Below are positions 8,170 through 17,326 of a DNA stretch of 64,000 bases, piece by piece; position 1 is the stretch's first letter, and every line of letters begins with the position of its first letter. Both the position numbers and the translations under genes were made by a program. The notes under the pieces were generated by a model, which was not told the origin of the DNA, did no database searches, and worked only from the letters and a program-made list of their open reading frames with translations. Origin of the DNA: Chitinophaga ginsengisegetis. GTDB taxonomy: Bacteria > Bacteroidota > Bacteroidia > Chitinophagales > Chitinophagaceae. The stretch is taken from the NCBI RefSeq assembly GCF_900168065.1, contig NZ_FUZZ01000003.1, positions 558,001 to 622,000 on the forward strand. Direction: 5' to 3'.

Positions 8170-9819
8170 ATGAACAAGCAGACATCATTATTCTCTAATA
8201 TAAAAGGCGATTTTTCAGCCGGCCTTGTTGTTTTCCTCATTGCGGTGCCGTTGTGCCTGGGTATAGCCCTGGCCTCCGGGGCTCCTTTGTTTGCCGGTAT
8301 GATTTCCGGTATCATCGGTGGCCTGGTGATTGGCTTTTTAAGCGGCTCGCAATTGAGTGTAAGCGGCCCCGCAGCGGGTCTTACCGCTGTTGTACTGGTG
8401 GCTATTACCAAACTGGGTGCGTTCGATGTATTCCTCCTGAGTGTGGTAATAGGCGGCGCCATTCAGCTGATCCTGGGATTAATTAAAGCAGGAACAGTAG
8501 CCAACTACTTCCCTTCCAACGTAATCACAGGAATGCTTACCGCTATTGGTATCATCATTATCCTGAAACAATTACCACACGCATTTGGCTATGATGCCGA
8601 TTCGGAAGGTGATTTCAACTTTATTCAGGTAGATGGCGAAAATACTTTCAGTGCTTTGCTTTCCACGATTAATCACATTAGTCTTGGCGCAACACTGATC
8701 ACCATTATCTCCATTTTCATTATTCTGTACTGGAGCAAGATCCCGAAGCTCAATGTAGTGCCAGCGCCACTGGTAGCAGTAATTACCGGCATATTGCTGA
8801 ACACAGCATTTTCCGGCAGTGAGTTGCTGGCACTGGGATCTAATCACCTGGTATCGTTACCTGTAGCTGGTAGCTTTGGTGATTTCGTAAACCAGTTCAC
8901 GCTCCCGAATTTCAGCGCCATCACTAACAAGGATGTATGGATCACCGGTATTACTATTGCTATAGTAGCTTCTGTGGAAACCCTGCTGAATGTGGAAGCC
9001 ACCGATAAACTCGATCCCCTGAAACGCTACACCTCTCCTAACCGGGAATTGAAAGCACAGGGTATTGGTAACATGGTCAGTGGCTTAATTGGCGGTTTGC
9101 CAATCACGTCTGTAATCGTGCGTTCCAGCGCTAACATCAATGCCGGTGGTAAAACCAAGCTGGCAACTATGACGCATGGTGCGTTATTACTGGTTTGTAC
9201 AGCACTGATCCCGGTTTTGTTAAATAAAATTCCGCTGGCTACCCTGGCGGCAGTATTGCTGGTAACCGGTTACAAATTGTGCAAAATTTCCATTTTTAAG
9301 GAAATGTTCAAAAACGGTAAGTACCAATGGGTGCCTTTCGTTGTAACCGTAGTAGCCATCGTGTTTACCGATCTGCTGATTGGTATCGCGCTGGGTATGG
9401 TGGTAAGCGTGCTCGCCATTTTACGTGGTAATATGAAGAGCTCTTACTATTTCCGCAAAGAAAAATACCATACCGGCGACAGCATCCGCCTGGAACTGGC
9501 ACAGGAAGTTTCTTTCCTGAACAAAGCCAGCATCCTGCTTACGCTGGATCACATGCCGGAAAATATCACACTGGTGATTGATGCGCACAAAACTGCCTAC
9601 ATCGATTTTGATGTATTGCAGACTATCCGCGAATTCAAAGACATCAAAGCGCCACAAAAAAATATCAAAGTAATCCTAACGGGGTTTAAAACCGTGTACA
9701 ACATTCAAAACACGCCAGACCTTTCTGTTGAAGAACAGTCAAGACTGAACTCTCCGCAGGTACACACTATTTCTTCCGGTAACCATAAAGAGTTGCTGAA
9801 AGAACTGCAGTTAAATTAA
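8170..9819 (+). CDS. SulP family inorganic anion transporter
   Basis: The start at 8170 gives a 549-residue protein beginning M-N-K-Q-T-S-L-F; an in-frame ATG ten codons earlier adds nothing conserved. The SulP membrane core has about 12 to 14 hydrophobic segments, beginning with D-F-S-A-G-L-V-V-F-L-I-A-V-P-L-C-L-G. A C-terminal STAS-like domain (about residues 450-540) contains V-I-D-A-H-K-T-A-Y-I-D. The family moves sulfate, bicarbonate or other anions across the inner membrane. A beta-carbonic anhydrase gene follows 75 bases downstream on the same strand, which favours bicarbonate as substrate, as in BicA-type transporters. That is an inference from context. Confidence 0.9.
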   Translation: MNKQTSLFSNIKGDFSAGLVVFLIAVPLCLGIALASGAPLFAGMISGIIGGLVIGFLSGSQLSVSGPAAGLTAVVLVAITKLGAFDVFLLSVVIGGAIQLILGLIKAGTVANYFPSNVITGMLTAIGIIIILKQLPHAFGYDADSEGDFNFIQVDGENTFSALLSTINHISLGATLITIISIFIILYWSKIPKLNVVPAPLVAVITGILLNTAFSGSELLALGSNHLVSLPVAGSFGDFVNQFTLPNFSAITNKDVWITGITIAIVASVETLLNVEATDKLDPLKRYTSPNRELKAQGIGNMVSGLIGGLPITSVIVRSSANINAGGKTKLATMTHGALLLVCTALIPVLLNKIPLATLAAVLLVTGYKLCKISIFKEMFKNGKYQWVPFVVTVVAIVFTDLLIGIALGMVVSVLAILRGNMKSSYYFRKEKYHTGDSIRLELAQEVSFLNKASILLTLDHMPENITLVIDAHKTAYIDFDVLQTIREFKDIKAPQKNIKVILTGFKTVYNIQNTPDLSVEEQSRLNSPQVHTISSGNHKELLKELQLN

Positions 9820-9835
9820 AGGCATCTATGCCTTT
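9818..9835 (+). terminator. Weak hairpin between the SulP and carbonic anhydrase genes
   Basis: AAAGGCAT and ATGCCTTT flank a two-base centre, followed by AATAAAAAAA rather than a T run. It overlaps the SulP stop codon. It may trim the transcript between the two genes rather than end it. Confidence 0.3.
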
Positions 9836-9894
9836 AATAAAAAAACGGAACGGAATACCATGCTTAATATCCGTTCATTTTTCAATCTCAAAAA

Positions 9895-10581
9895 ATGACA
9901 ATAATGAAGACACTGAATAAAATATCTCAAGCCAATATATCTCCTAAAAAAGCGCTGGAACTGCTACAGGCCGGTAACACCCGGTTTGTGGACAACCTCC
10001 GCCTGAACCGTAACCTGCTGCAAATGGTGAACGATACATCCGACGGACAGTGGCCGATGGCTGCCATCGTTAGCTGCATGGACTCCCGCACCTCTGCAGA
10101 GCTGATCTTTGATCAGGGATTGGGCGACATTTTCAGTATCCGTTTAGCCGGCGCCGTTATTTCTGATAACGTACTGGGCAGCCTCGAATATGCCTGCAAA
10201 ATAGCGGGTTCCAAATTCATCGTGGTATTGGGTCACACCAAATGCGGCGCTATCAAGGGCGCCTGCGACTCAGTTGAAATGGGGAATCTTACCGGGCTGT
10301 TAAATAAAATAGCCCCGGCTGTATTTGCAGAGAAAACTGTTAAACAGGATCGTAATTCTCATAACGGAGAATTTGTGGAAGCTGTAAATGCTATCCATGT
10401 ACAACGCTCTGTTCAGGCCATTATGGAACAAAGCAATATTCTTCGTGAAATGATCCAGAAAGGAGAAGTGGGTATTATCGGTGCTATTTACGACGTAGAA
10501 ACAGGGATCGTAAGCTTTATGGAGCATACCCTGATCCTGGAAAATAACAGACCGGAAGGAGCAACAGCCGTAGCTGTTTAA
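9895..10581 (+). CDS. Beta-class carbonic anhydrase
   Basis: This 228-residue enzyme interconverts CO2 and bicarbonate. The zinc site is complete: Cys61 in S-C-M-D-S-R, with Asp63 and Arg65 of the gating dyad, and His114 and Cys117 in G-H-T-K-C-G-A. The length is usual for the cytoplasmic bacterial family and no signal peptide is present. A second ATG at 9904 is also possible as the start. It follows the SulP transporter closely, so uptake of bicarbonate and its equilibration with CO2 are probably coupled. A large cruciform terminator follows. Confidence 0.95.
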   Translation: MTIMKTLNKISQANISPKKALELLQAGNTRFVDNLRLNRNLLQMVNDTSDGQWPMAAIVSCMDSRTSAELIFDQGLGDIFSIRLAGAVISDNVLGSLEYACKIAGSKFIVVLGHTKCGAIKGACDSVEMGNLTGLLNKIAPAVFAEKTVKQDRNSHNGEFVEAVNAIHVQRSVQAIMEQSNILREMIQKGEVGIIGAIYDVETGIVSFMEHTLILENNRPEGATAVAV

Positions 10582-10624
10582 TCCGTCCTGCTTTTTATAA
10601 AAGAGAATAAATTTGCTTTTTCAT

Positions 10625-10707
10625 AAAAAAGAGGGAGGCTCTGACGACACGTTTGATCAATTATTTAAAGGCATTGATCAAACTGTTATCAGCAGCCTCC
10701 TTTTTTT
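10625..10707. terminator. Bidirectional cruciform terminator
   Basis: The outer arms GGAGGCT (10634-10640) and AGCCTCC (10694-10700) enclose a perfect inner pair, GTTTGATCAA (10651-10660) and TTGATCAAAC (10674-10683). An A run precedes the structure and a seven-T run follows, so it can end transcription of both convergent genes. The T run overlaps the stop codon of the aminotransferase gene. Confidence 0.85.
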
Positions 10708-11845
10708 ATATCTGTTGCAATCGCGCCGCAGCCTGTTCTAATGTAGCCTGCTTTTTGGCAAAGCAAAAACGGATCACATGATCATCTTTTCCATCCTGGT
10801 AAAAAGCTGATACCGGGATAACCGCCACACCAAACTCTTTGGTCATACGGAGTGCAAAATCCTTGTCTCCTTCATCCGATATCCGGTCGTATTTCATCAG
10901 CTGGAAATAACTTCCCTGGCTGGCCAACGGGGTAAACCGGGTGTCCTTCATTAACTCAAGGAAATAATCTCTTTTCTGCTGGTAAAATGCGGGCAGCTCC
11001 AGGTAATGGGACGGTGTTTCCAGGAATTTGGCCAGTCCATACTGCATAGGCGTATTTACCGAAAAGCAAAGGTATTGATGCACCTTCCGGTACTCCTTCA
11101 TCAGGTGTTCGGGCGCTACACAATAACCCATTTTCCAACCGGTATTATGAAATACTTTTCCAAAAGAAAAGGTAACAAAGCTGTTCCTGAAAATAGCAGG
11201 ATACCGCAATACGCTGTGGTGCTGCGCGCCATCGAAAATCAGGTGCTCATATACTTCGTCCGACAGTACAATCAGGTTAAATTCGTCCACCAGTTTTTCC
11301 AGTTCCTGCATATCATTTTCCTGTAAGATGCTTCCCGTGGGATTATGCGGGGTATTCAGCATAATCATTCTTGTGCGGGATGTGATTTTACTTCTCACTT
11401 CGTCCCAGTTAATCCGGTAGCCAGGAAACGATAGGGAAATCAACACGGGTATTCCCCCGTTTACCAATACATTTGGAATATAGCTGTCGTATGCCGGTTC
11501 AAAAATAATCACTTCATCACCGGGATGTATACACGTAGCAATAGCGGTAAAAATAGCGTAAGTACCTCCGGGTGTAATGGTAATCTCTGTATCAGGATGT
11601 ACCTGCTGGTGGTAAAGACTACTGATTTTTGCGGCAATGGCATTGCGTAGCTGCGGGAGTCCCGGCATGGGAGCATACTGGTTATGCCCCTGCTGCATGG
11701 CTTCATTTACCATTGCTTTCAGTTCGTCGCTGCAGTCGTAATCGGGAAATCCCTGGGAGAGGTTAATCGCCTGGTGGGAGGCTGCCAGGGCAGACATGAC
11801 GGTAAATATAGTAGTGCCTACATTGGGCAGTTTTGAGATCATCAC
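10706..11845 (-). CDS. ybdL: Methionine aminotransferase (class I/II, PLP)
   Basis: This 379-residue fold-type I aminotransferase has the N-terminal N-L-S-Q-G-F-P-D-Y, the T-P-H-N-P-T-G segment, D-E-V-Y-E-H and the PLP-binding Lys in S-F-G-K-V-F. The F-G-K-V-F-H-N-T-G-W-K-M-G-Y pattern, rather than S-K-x-x-x-x-x-G-x-R, and the opening S-K-L-P-N-V-G-T-T-I-F match the YbdL group, which prefers methionine and some aromatic amino acids. It is cytoplasmic. It lies downstream of manC on the same strand but is separated by an inverted repeat and about 100 bases, so it probably has its own promoter. Assignment to the wider kynurenine aminotransferase-like group is the main alternative. Confidence 0.85.
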   Translation of the reverse strand: MMISKLPNVGTTIFTVMSALAASHQAINLSQGFPDYDCSDELKAMVNEAMQQGHNQYAPMPGLPQLRNAIAAKISSLYHQQVHPDTEITITPGGTYAIFTAIATCIHPGDEVIIFEPAYDSYIPNVLVNGGIPVLISLSFPGYRINWDEVRSKITSRTRMIMLNTPHNPTGSILQENDMQELEKLVDEFNLIVLSDEVYEHLIFDGAQHHSVLRYPAIFRNSFVTFSFGKVFHNTGWKMGYCVAPEHLMKEYRKVHQYLCFSVNTPMQYGLAKFLETPSHYLELPAFYQQKRDYFLELMKDTRFTPLASQGSYFQLMKYDRISDEGDKDFALRMTKEFGVAVIPVSAFYQDGKDDHVIRFCFAKKQATLEQAAARLQQI

Positions 11846-11856
11846 CGGATTTTTAA

Positions 11857-11923
11857 ATATTGAAATTCAGACATCTGCTGGTAAGAAAATCTTTTCAGCC
11901 ACTAAATATCTGAATTTCAATAT
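11857..11923. repeat. Inverted repeat with 15-bp perfect arms
   Basis: ATATTGAAATTCAGA (11857-11871) pairs perfectly with TCTGAATTTCAATAT (11909-11923). The flanking GATTTTTAA and TATCAAAAATC extend the pairing with a few mismatches. The 37-base interior is long for a terminator. It lies between manC and ybdL; a terminator for manC or a small mobile-element remnant are both possible. Confidence 0.5.
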
Positions 11924-11941
11924 CAAAAATCACAAAAATAT

Positions 11942-13033
11942 TTACAGGAACTTCTCGCCTTTGTTGCGCTTGATTTCTCCTACATATTCCTTGATCTGTT
12001 GTTCATTTTCTTTTTTGCAGATGAGCAGCACATCGTTTGTATCTATTACGATAAACTCATCCAGCCCCTGCAGGAGTACCAGCTTTTCGTTGGGCACTTT
12101 CACCATGCATTTGGTAGCATCGATCACTACTACGTTTTTGCCCTGTACTGCATTGCCGAGGTAATCTTTTTCCAGGTTCTCATAAGCGGAAGCCCAGGTG
12201 CCCAGGTCACTCCATCCAAAATTGGACGGGATCACATACACGTTGCTGGCCTTTTCCATAATACCGTAATCAATAGAGATGTTGGTGCACTGCGGGTACA
12301 CTTTCTCCATTACCTCTTTTTCCTGTGGGGTATTGAGTGCGGGAGTAGCCTGTTCAAAGAGTTCATCTATCTCCGGAAGATATTGTTTAAAAGCTGCCAG
12401 GATAGTTTTTACATTCCATACAAAGATGCCGGCGTTCCAGAGGAAATCGCCGCTTTGCAGGAACGTTTTAGCCAGTTCCAGGTTAGGCTTTTCTGTAAAC
12501 GTTTTTACCTGGTATACATTATCTGCCACGTGCTGTGGTTCAAACTGGATATAGCCGTAACCGGTGTCGGGCCGGGTAGGTTTGATCCCCAGGGTAACCA
12601 GGGCGCTGTTTTTCTGTACAAACAGCAACGCATTTAAACAGGCATTGGTAAACGCCGGTCCATCCATGATAAGGTGATCTGCCGGCGCACAGATAATGTT
12701 GGCCAGCGGGTCCTGTTTATGGATTTTGTGGGAAATATAGGCAACACAGGGAGCTGTATTTTTACGGGATGGTTCGCTCACAATATTGGCTGTGGGCAGT
12801 TCAGGTAACTGATCACTCACCTTGCTGGTATATTGGTGGTGGGTTACCACGAATATATTTTCCTTTGGGATGAACTGCGCGAAGCGTTCATAAGTCCATT
12901 GGAGCAGGGTTTTTCCCGTGTTCAGGATATCCAGGAACTGCTTGGGATTGTCTGTGCGGCTGTGGGGCCAGAACCGGCTGCCTATCCCCCCTGCCATTAT
13001 TGCCACATAAAAATGGCTGTTCAGCTGTGTCAT
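11942..13033 (-). CDS. manC: Mannose-1-phosphate guanylyltransferase
   Basis: The 363-residue protein makes GDP-mannose from mannose-1-phosphate and GTP, a precursor for surface polysaccharides. The nucleotidyltransferase signature A-G-G-I-G-S-R-F-W-P followed by N-P-K-Q-F-L is near residue 14. F-T-E-K-P and W-N-A-G-I-F-V-W are family hallmarks. The mannose-6-phosphate isomerase cupin found in the long bifunctional form is absent. Its start lies two bases from the end of kdsD, so translation is likely coupled. The pairing with kdsD suggests supply of sugars for lipopolysaccharide or glycoprotein. Confidence 0.93.
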   Translation of the reverse strand: MTQLNSHFYVAIMAGGIGSRFWPHSRTDNPKQFLDILNTGKTLLQWTYERFAQFIPKENIFVVTHHQYTSKVSDQLPELPTANIVSEPSRKNTAPCVAYISHKIHKQDPLANIICAPADHLIMDGPAFTNACLNALLFVQKNSALVTLGIKPTRPDTGYGYIQFEPQHVADNVYQVKTFTEKPNLELAKTFLQSGDFLWNAGIFVWNVKTILAAFKQYLPEIDELFEQATPALNTPQEKEVMEKVYPQCTNISIDYGIMEKASNVYVIPSNFGWSDLGTWASAYENLEKDYLGNAVQGKNVVVIDATKCMVKVPNEKLVLLQGLDEFIVIDTNDVLLICKKENEQQIKEYVGEIKRNKGEKFL

Positions 13034-13035
13034 TT

Positions 13036-14010
13036 CTAAATAATTCCTTCTCTGATTAAATCATGTAAGTGAATAATACCTTGATACCGTTCACCGTCCA
13101 TTACCAGCAGTTGGGTAATATCATGCTGGCGCATCATCTCTAAAGCGTTGATGGCCAGTTGATCCTGCTGGATCAATTTCGGGTGAAGCGACATTATATC
13201 TTTTGCCGTTACAGCTGCTGTAGGAACATCTTTCTCCAGCATTCTGCGCAGGTCACCATCTGTAATGATACCCTGAAGTAATCCATTTTCATCCACTACG
13301 GCAGTAACGCCCAGCATTTTAGATGAAATTTCCACAATCACCTCTCTTAATGAGCTGTTTGATAATACCTGCGGGGCTTTATGCTGTTTGCTGAGATCCC
13401 CGACCTTAAGGTACAATTTCTTTCCTAAAGCGCCTCCGGGATGGAACTTTGCAAAGTCTGCTGCAGTAAATCCGTGCCATTCTATGAGGCAAACGGCCAG
13501 CGCGTCTCCCATCACCAGCTGGGCGGTGGTGCTGGTAGTGGGTGCGAGGTTATTAGGGCAGGCTTCCTTACTAACGGTGGTATTGAGTACAAAATCAGCT
13601 TCCTGGGCTAAAAACGAGCTGGTATTCCCCACCATCGCAATTAAAGTGTTGCCAAAATTCTTCACCAGGGGAACAAGTACCTTTATTTCGGCGGAAGTGC
13701 CGCTTTTAGAGATGCACATCACTACATCTTCCTCTCTGATCATCCCCAGATCTCCGTGGATGGCATCTGCCGCATGCATGAAAAGGGCAGGCGTACCGGT
13801 AGAATTAAATGTCGCCACTATTTTCTGGGCAATAATGGCGCTTTTACCAATGCCGGTTACCACGAGTCTCCCCTGGCATTGAGCGATCCTTTCAACAACT
13901 TTTTCAAAATCTGCATCTATAAAATGCTGCAAATCATTAATAGCTGATGCCTCCATCGCAATTGTGCGCCTGGCTACCTGTCCTATATTGATAGTTTGAT
14001 TCCTTTTCAT
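13036..14010 (-). CDS. kdsD: Arabinose-5-phosphate isomerase (KpsF/GutQ type)
   Basis: This 324-residue cytoplasmic enzyme converts ribulose-5-phosphate to arabinose-5-phosphate, the first step toward Kdo in lipopolysaccharide. An N-terminal SIS sugar isomerase domain (about residues 35-170) carries G-I-G-K-S and S-K-S-G-T-S. H-A-A-D-A-I-H-G-D-L-G-M is characteristic of the family. Two CBS domains follow (about residues 205-325). It is the first gene of the kdsD-manC unit. Other Kdo genes are not in the window. Confidence 0.94.
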   Translation of the reverse strand: MKRNQTINIGQVARRTIAMEASAINDLQHFIDADFEKVVERIAQCQGRLVVTGIGKSAIIAQKIVATFNSTGTPALFMHAADAIHGDLGMIREEDVVMCISKSGTSAEIKVLVPLVKNFGNTLIAMVGNTSSFLAQEADFVLNTTVSKEACPNNLAPTTSTTAQLVMGDALAVCLIEWHGFTAADFAKFHPGGALGKKLYLKVGDLSKQHKAPQVLSNSSLREVIVEISSKMLGVTAVVDENGLLQGIITDGDLRRMLEKDVPTAAVTAKDIMSLHPKLIQQDQLAINALEMMRQHDITQLLVMDGERYQGIIHLHDLIREGII

Positions 14011-14067
14011 GACGATTTACAAATTTATCATTTTTTAACCAGCACTGGAGCGGTTAAGTAATTTATA

Positions 14068-14098
14068 TTGATACTCCGCGCTTTTTTAAGTAACTTCG
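14068..14098 (+). promoter_or_regulatory. Probable recQ promoter
   Basis: TTG (14068-14070), a 20-base spacer and TAACTTCG (14091-14098) fit the phylum consensus with one mismatch in the -7 box. Transcription would start near 14105, about 60 bases before the recQ start. Confidence 0.5.
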
Positions 14099-14166
14099 TG
14101 TCCCCTAAAAAACATATAAATATATTTCGTCATTTGATGGTTCTTTAGAGTTAAAATTTGAATGCA

Positions 14167-16368
14167 ATGGCTGTTGTTAAGGAACGTTTGATGGATGCAT
14201 TACGCGAACACTTCGGGTTCGATTCCTTTAAGGGAAATCAGGAAAAAATTATAAATAGCATCCTCTCAGGCAAAGATACTTTTGTGATAATGCCAACCGG
14301 CGGAGGTAAATCATTATGCTATCAACTACCGGCGCTGATGAGACCGGGTTGTGCGCTGATCGTTTCACCCCTTATTGCGCTGATGAAAAACCAGGTAGAC
14401 CTGGTACGAGGCTACAGCAGTAAGGATAATGTGGCACACTTTCTAAACTCCACCTTGTCTAAGGCGCAGATCAAGAAAGTGCGGGCCGACCTGACGGCGG
14501 GAAAAACCAAGCTGCTCTACGTAGCTCCGGAAACGCTCACCAAACAGGAAAACCTGGATTTCTTCAAGGAACTGGAGATCTCCTTTATTGCAGTAGATGA
14601 GGCACACTGTATTTCTGAATGGGGACATGACTTCAGGCCGGAATACCGTCGCCTGAAGGAAATGATCGACCAGATCAGTGATAACCTGCCCATTATTGCC
14701 CTGACCGCTACTGCTACCCCCAAAGTACAGAGCGATATCGTAAAAAACCTGTGTCTGAATAAGGCCAATATCTTTATTTCTTCTTTTAACCGTCCAAACC
14801 TGTATTATGAAATCAGGCCAAAACGCAAAAAGGAACAAACCATCAAGGATATTGTTAAGTTCATTCATCAGCATAAAGGCAAAAGCGGTATTATTTACAC
14901 GCTGAACCGTAAAACCACCGAGGAACTGGCAGATATGCTGGTAGCCAACGGCGTTAAGGCAGTAGCCTACCACGCCGGCCTGGATCCCACTACCAGGGCA
15001 CAGCGCCAGGATATGTTCCTTCATGAAGATACAGAGGTAATTGTGGCCACCATTGCATTTGGAATGGGGATCGACAAACCCGATGTACGATTTGTGATCC
15101 ACTACAACATCCCGAAGAGTCTCGAAAACTACTACCAGGAAACCGGTCGTGCCGGAAGGGACGGACTGGAAGGGCATTGTATCTGCTACTATTCCCATAA
15201 GGATGTGCAGAAACTGGAACACCTTATGCGCGACAAATCGCTCAGCGAACGTGAAATGGGCGCACAGCTCATTAACGAAACCGTGGCATATGCTGAAAGC
15301 GCCGTATGCCGCCGCAGGGTTATCCTGCACTATTTCGGAGAACATTACGAAACGGAAAACTGCGGACAGTGCGACAACTGCCGCAACCCGAAAGAAAAAA
15401 TAGAGGTCAAGAACCGGGTAGTGATCATGCTGAAGGCCATTCGTGCTCTCGAAGAGCGCTTTGGCAGTGAGTATGTGATCAATATCATCACCGGGAAAAC
15501 CAGCCCCCAGATCAGCACCTACCGCCACGATAAACTGGATGTGTTTGGAGAAGGAAAAGAATTTGATGCGCACTTCTGGAACTCCCTGATGCGCCAGATG
15601 ATGCTGGAAGGGCTCATAGAAAAAGATATTGAAGAATACGGCCTGCTCAAAGTAACCGACAAGGGCGCCAAATTCCTCAAAAAGCCATACTCCATCATGG
15701 TAGCGCTGAATCACCAGTTTGATGAAGATACCCTGGATGAAGAAGAAGAGGCTGCAGCAGAAGCACAGGCATCTGCAGATCCTGCATTGTTTGAAATGCT
15801 GAAAGAACTGCGCAAGAAAGTATCCAAAGAAAAGAACCTTCCGCCGTTTGTTATCTTCCTGGAAACTTCTTTGGAAGACATGGCGACGCAATACCCTACC
15901 ACCGTTCAGGAACTGGAAAAAATCCAGGGCGTGAGCAAAGGCAAAGCAATTCGCTACGGCAAACAGTTTGTGGATGTAATCACTAAATACGTAGAGGAAA
16001 ATAACATCACCAAGCCGGACGATTTCGTTATGAAAAGCGTGGTGAATAAAAGCGGGATGAAAGTATTTATTATCCAGAATATCGATAAGAAAATACCGCT
16101 CGAAACCATCGCAAAAAATAAAGAGCTTTCCCTCTCCCAGTTACTCGATGAAATGGAAACCATTGTAGCCAGTGGCACCAAACTGAATATCGATTACTGC
16201 CTGGATGAAGAACTGGATGACTATGCACAGGATGAAATCATGGAGTATTTCAAAGGCTGCGAAACATCCAGTCTTGCCCTTGCCAGGGAAGAACTGATTG
16301 AAAATGATTATTCGCTGGAGCAACTGAAGCTGATGCGTATAAAATTCCTGGTAGTATACGGCAATTAA
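14167..16368 (+). CDS. recQ: ATP-dependent DNA helicase RecQ
   Basis: The ATG at 14167 (M-A-V-V-K-E-R) is preferred to a TTG three codons earlier, giving 733 residues. The domains in order are: helicase lobe 1 with P-T-G-G-G-K-S-L-C-Y-Q and D-E-A-H-C-I-S-E-W-G-H; lobe 2 with G-M-G-I-D-K-P-D-V and Q-E-T-G-R-A-G-R-D-G; a zinc-binding region with four Cys (C-R-R-R and later C-G-Q-C-D-N-C); the RQC winged helix; and an HRDC-like segment (about residues 535-610). A further C-terminal helix-turn-helix-like extension follows, as is common in Bacteroidota RecQ. The enzyme unwinds DNA 3' to 5' in recombination and fork repair. Confidence 0.96.
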   Translation: MAVVKERLMDALREHFGFDSFKGNQEKIINSILSGKDTFVIMPTGGGKSLCYQLPALMRPGCALIVSPLIALMKNQVDLVRGYSSKDNVAHFLNSTLSKAQIKKVRADLTAGKTKLLYVAPETLTKQENLDFFKELEISFIAVDEAHCISEWGHDFRPEYRRLKEMIDQISDNLPIIALTATATPKVQSDIVKNLCLNKANIFISSFNRPNLYYEIRPKRKKEQTIKDIVKFIHQHKGKSGIIYTLNRKTTEELADMLVANGVKAVAYHAGLDPTTRAQRQDMFLHEDTEVIVATIAFGMGIDKPDVRFVIHYNIPKSLENYYQETGRAGRDGLEGHCICYYSHKDVQKLEHLMRDKSLSEREMGAQLINETVAYAESAVCRRRVILHYFGEHYETENCGQCDNCRNPKEKIEVKNRVVIMLKAIRALEERFGSEYVINIITGKTSPQISTYRHDKLDVFGEGKEFDAHFWNSLMRQMMLEGLIEKDIEEYGLLKVTDKGAKFLKKPYSIMVALNHQFDEDTLDEEEEAAAEAQASADPALFEMLKELRKKVSKEKNLPPFVIFLETSLEDMATQYPTTVQELEKIQGVSKGKAIRYGKQFVDVITKYVEENNITKPDDFVMKSVVNKSGMKVFIIQNIDKKIPLETIAKNKELSLSQLLDEMETIVASGTKLNIDYCLDEELDDYAQDEIMEYFKGCETSSLALAREELIENDYSLEQLKLMRIKFLVVYGN

Positions 16369-16398
16369 TGCCGGCTGCCAGTACAATATTTACAACGA

Positions 16399-17166
16399 AT
16401 GAGTATCAAACAAATACAGGAAACCATCGCCTCCACCAGGGAGAAAGTAGTAACACACCCGTTATACGCTGAATTGCAAACATTAGATGATGTTCGCACC
16501 TTTATGCAGTACCATGTATATGCTGTATGGGATTTTATGTCTTTACTGAAAGGACTGCAGCAACAACTCACCTGTGTAAATGTACCCTGGGTGCCCGTGG
16601 GCAATGCTGCGACCCGTTATCTGATCAATGAAATTGTTACTGGTGAAGAAAGCGACGTGGATAAAGAAGGAAACCGTTGCAGCCACTTTGAACTGTATGA
16701 ACGCGCCATGCAACAGGCCGGTGCCGACACCAGCCCCATAGAAGCGATTATAACCGATATAAAAGCCGGAAAGTCCATTCAAAGCATTCTGGCTACAGCT
16801 GCCCTTCCTGAGGCCGTAAAAGGCTTTCTTAGCTTCACATTTGAGGTGATTGCTACCGGTAAGGCACATATTATGGCGGCCGTATTTACCTTCGGCAGGG
16901 AAGACCTGATTCCTGACATGTTCCTCGCACTGGTGAAAGACCTCGGTCAGAAGTTTCCGGGCAAGCTGGATACCTTCATTTATTACCTGGAAAGACACAT
17001 AGAAGTAGACGGTGATCACCATAGTCAACTGGCCATGCAAATGGTCAATGAATTATGTGGCACGGACAAAAATAAATGGGACGAAGCTGCTGAATATGCC
17101 CGTCAGTCGCTGCATTGGCGGCATGAACTTTGGAGCAGTATTCTCAGTGAAAAAGTGATTTCGTAA
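16399..17166 (+). CDS. DUF3050 family protein (haem oxygenase-like fold)
   Basis: This 255-residue soluble protein matches the DUF3050 pattern: H-P-L-Y-A-E-L near the start, F-M-Q-Y-H-V-Y-A-V-W-D-F-M-S-L-L-K, and late Y-Y-L-E-R-H-I-E-V-D-G-D-H-H. The His/Glu/Asp residues in the last two motifs resemble a di-iron or haem-oxygenase-like helical bundle; related proteins are predicted oxidases, but the reaction is not known. It follows recQ by 30 bases on the same strand and could share its transcript. No terminator is visible between it and the tRNA gene downstream. Confidence 0.85.
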   Translation: MSIKQIQETIASTREKVVTHPLYAELQTLDDVRTFMQYHVYAVWDFMSLLKGLQQQLTCVNVPWVPVGNAATRYLINEIVTGEESDVDKEGNRCSHFELYERAMQQAGADTSPIEAIITDIKAGKSIQSILATAALPEAVKGFLSFTFEVIATGKAHIMAAVFTFGREDLIPDMFLALVKDLGQKFPGKLDTFIYYLERHIEVDGDHHSQLAMQMVNELCGTDKNKWDEAAEYARQSLHWRHELWSSILSEKVIS

Positions 17167-17184
17167 AATTTTCTCAAAAAAATT

Positions 17185-17213
17185 TTGCAATTCAAAAGAA
17201 TGTATTACTTTTG
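17185..17213 (+). promoter_or_regulatory. Promoter of the tRNA-Phe gene
   Basis: TTG (17185-17187), an 18-base spacer and TACTTTTG (17206-17213), followed by CAA, form a near-consensus Bacteroidota promoter. The predicted start is about 30 bases before the mature tRNA. An A/T-rich stretch just upstream may act as an UP-like element. Confidence 0.75.
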
Positions 17214-17249
17214 CAATCCCCTCACGAGAGAGGGCAACAAAAAACGGAT

Positions 17250-17322
17250 GGTGCGGTAGCTCAGTTGGTAGAGCAAAGGACTGAAAATCCTTGTGTCGCC
17301 GGTTCGATCCCGGCTCACACCA
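17250..17322 (+). tRNA. tRNA-Phe (anticodon GAA)
   Basis: The cloverleaf is complete: acceptor 17250-17256 with 17315-17321 (one C-A mismatch at the fifth pair and a G-T closing pair), D arm with GCTC/GAGC, anticodon stem AAGGA/TCCTT with loop CTGAAAA so the anticodon GAA is at 17283-17285, variable loop GTGTC, and T arm GCCGG/CCGGC with TTCGATC. The discriminator is A at 17322, followed by CA, so the last A of CCA is not encoded in place. A terminator follows immediately. Confidence 0.97.
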
Positions 17323-17326
17323 CAGA

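Noticed and set aside
14443..15891. 482-codon minus-strand frame inside recQ
   Set aside because: It is antisense to a clear, full-length RecQ with all motifs and encodes a Phe/His-rich chain, so it is a shadow.
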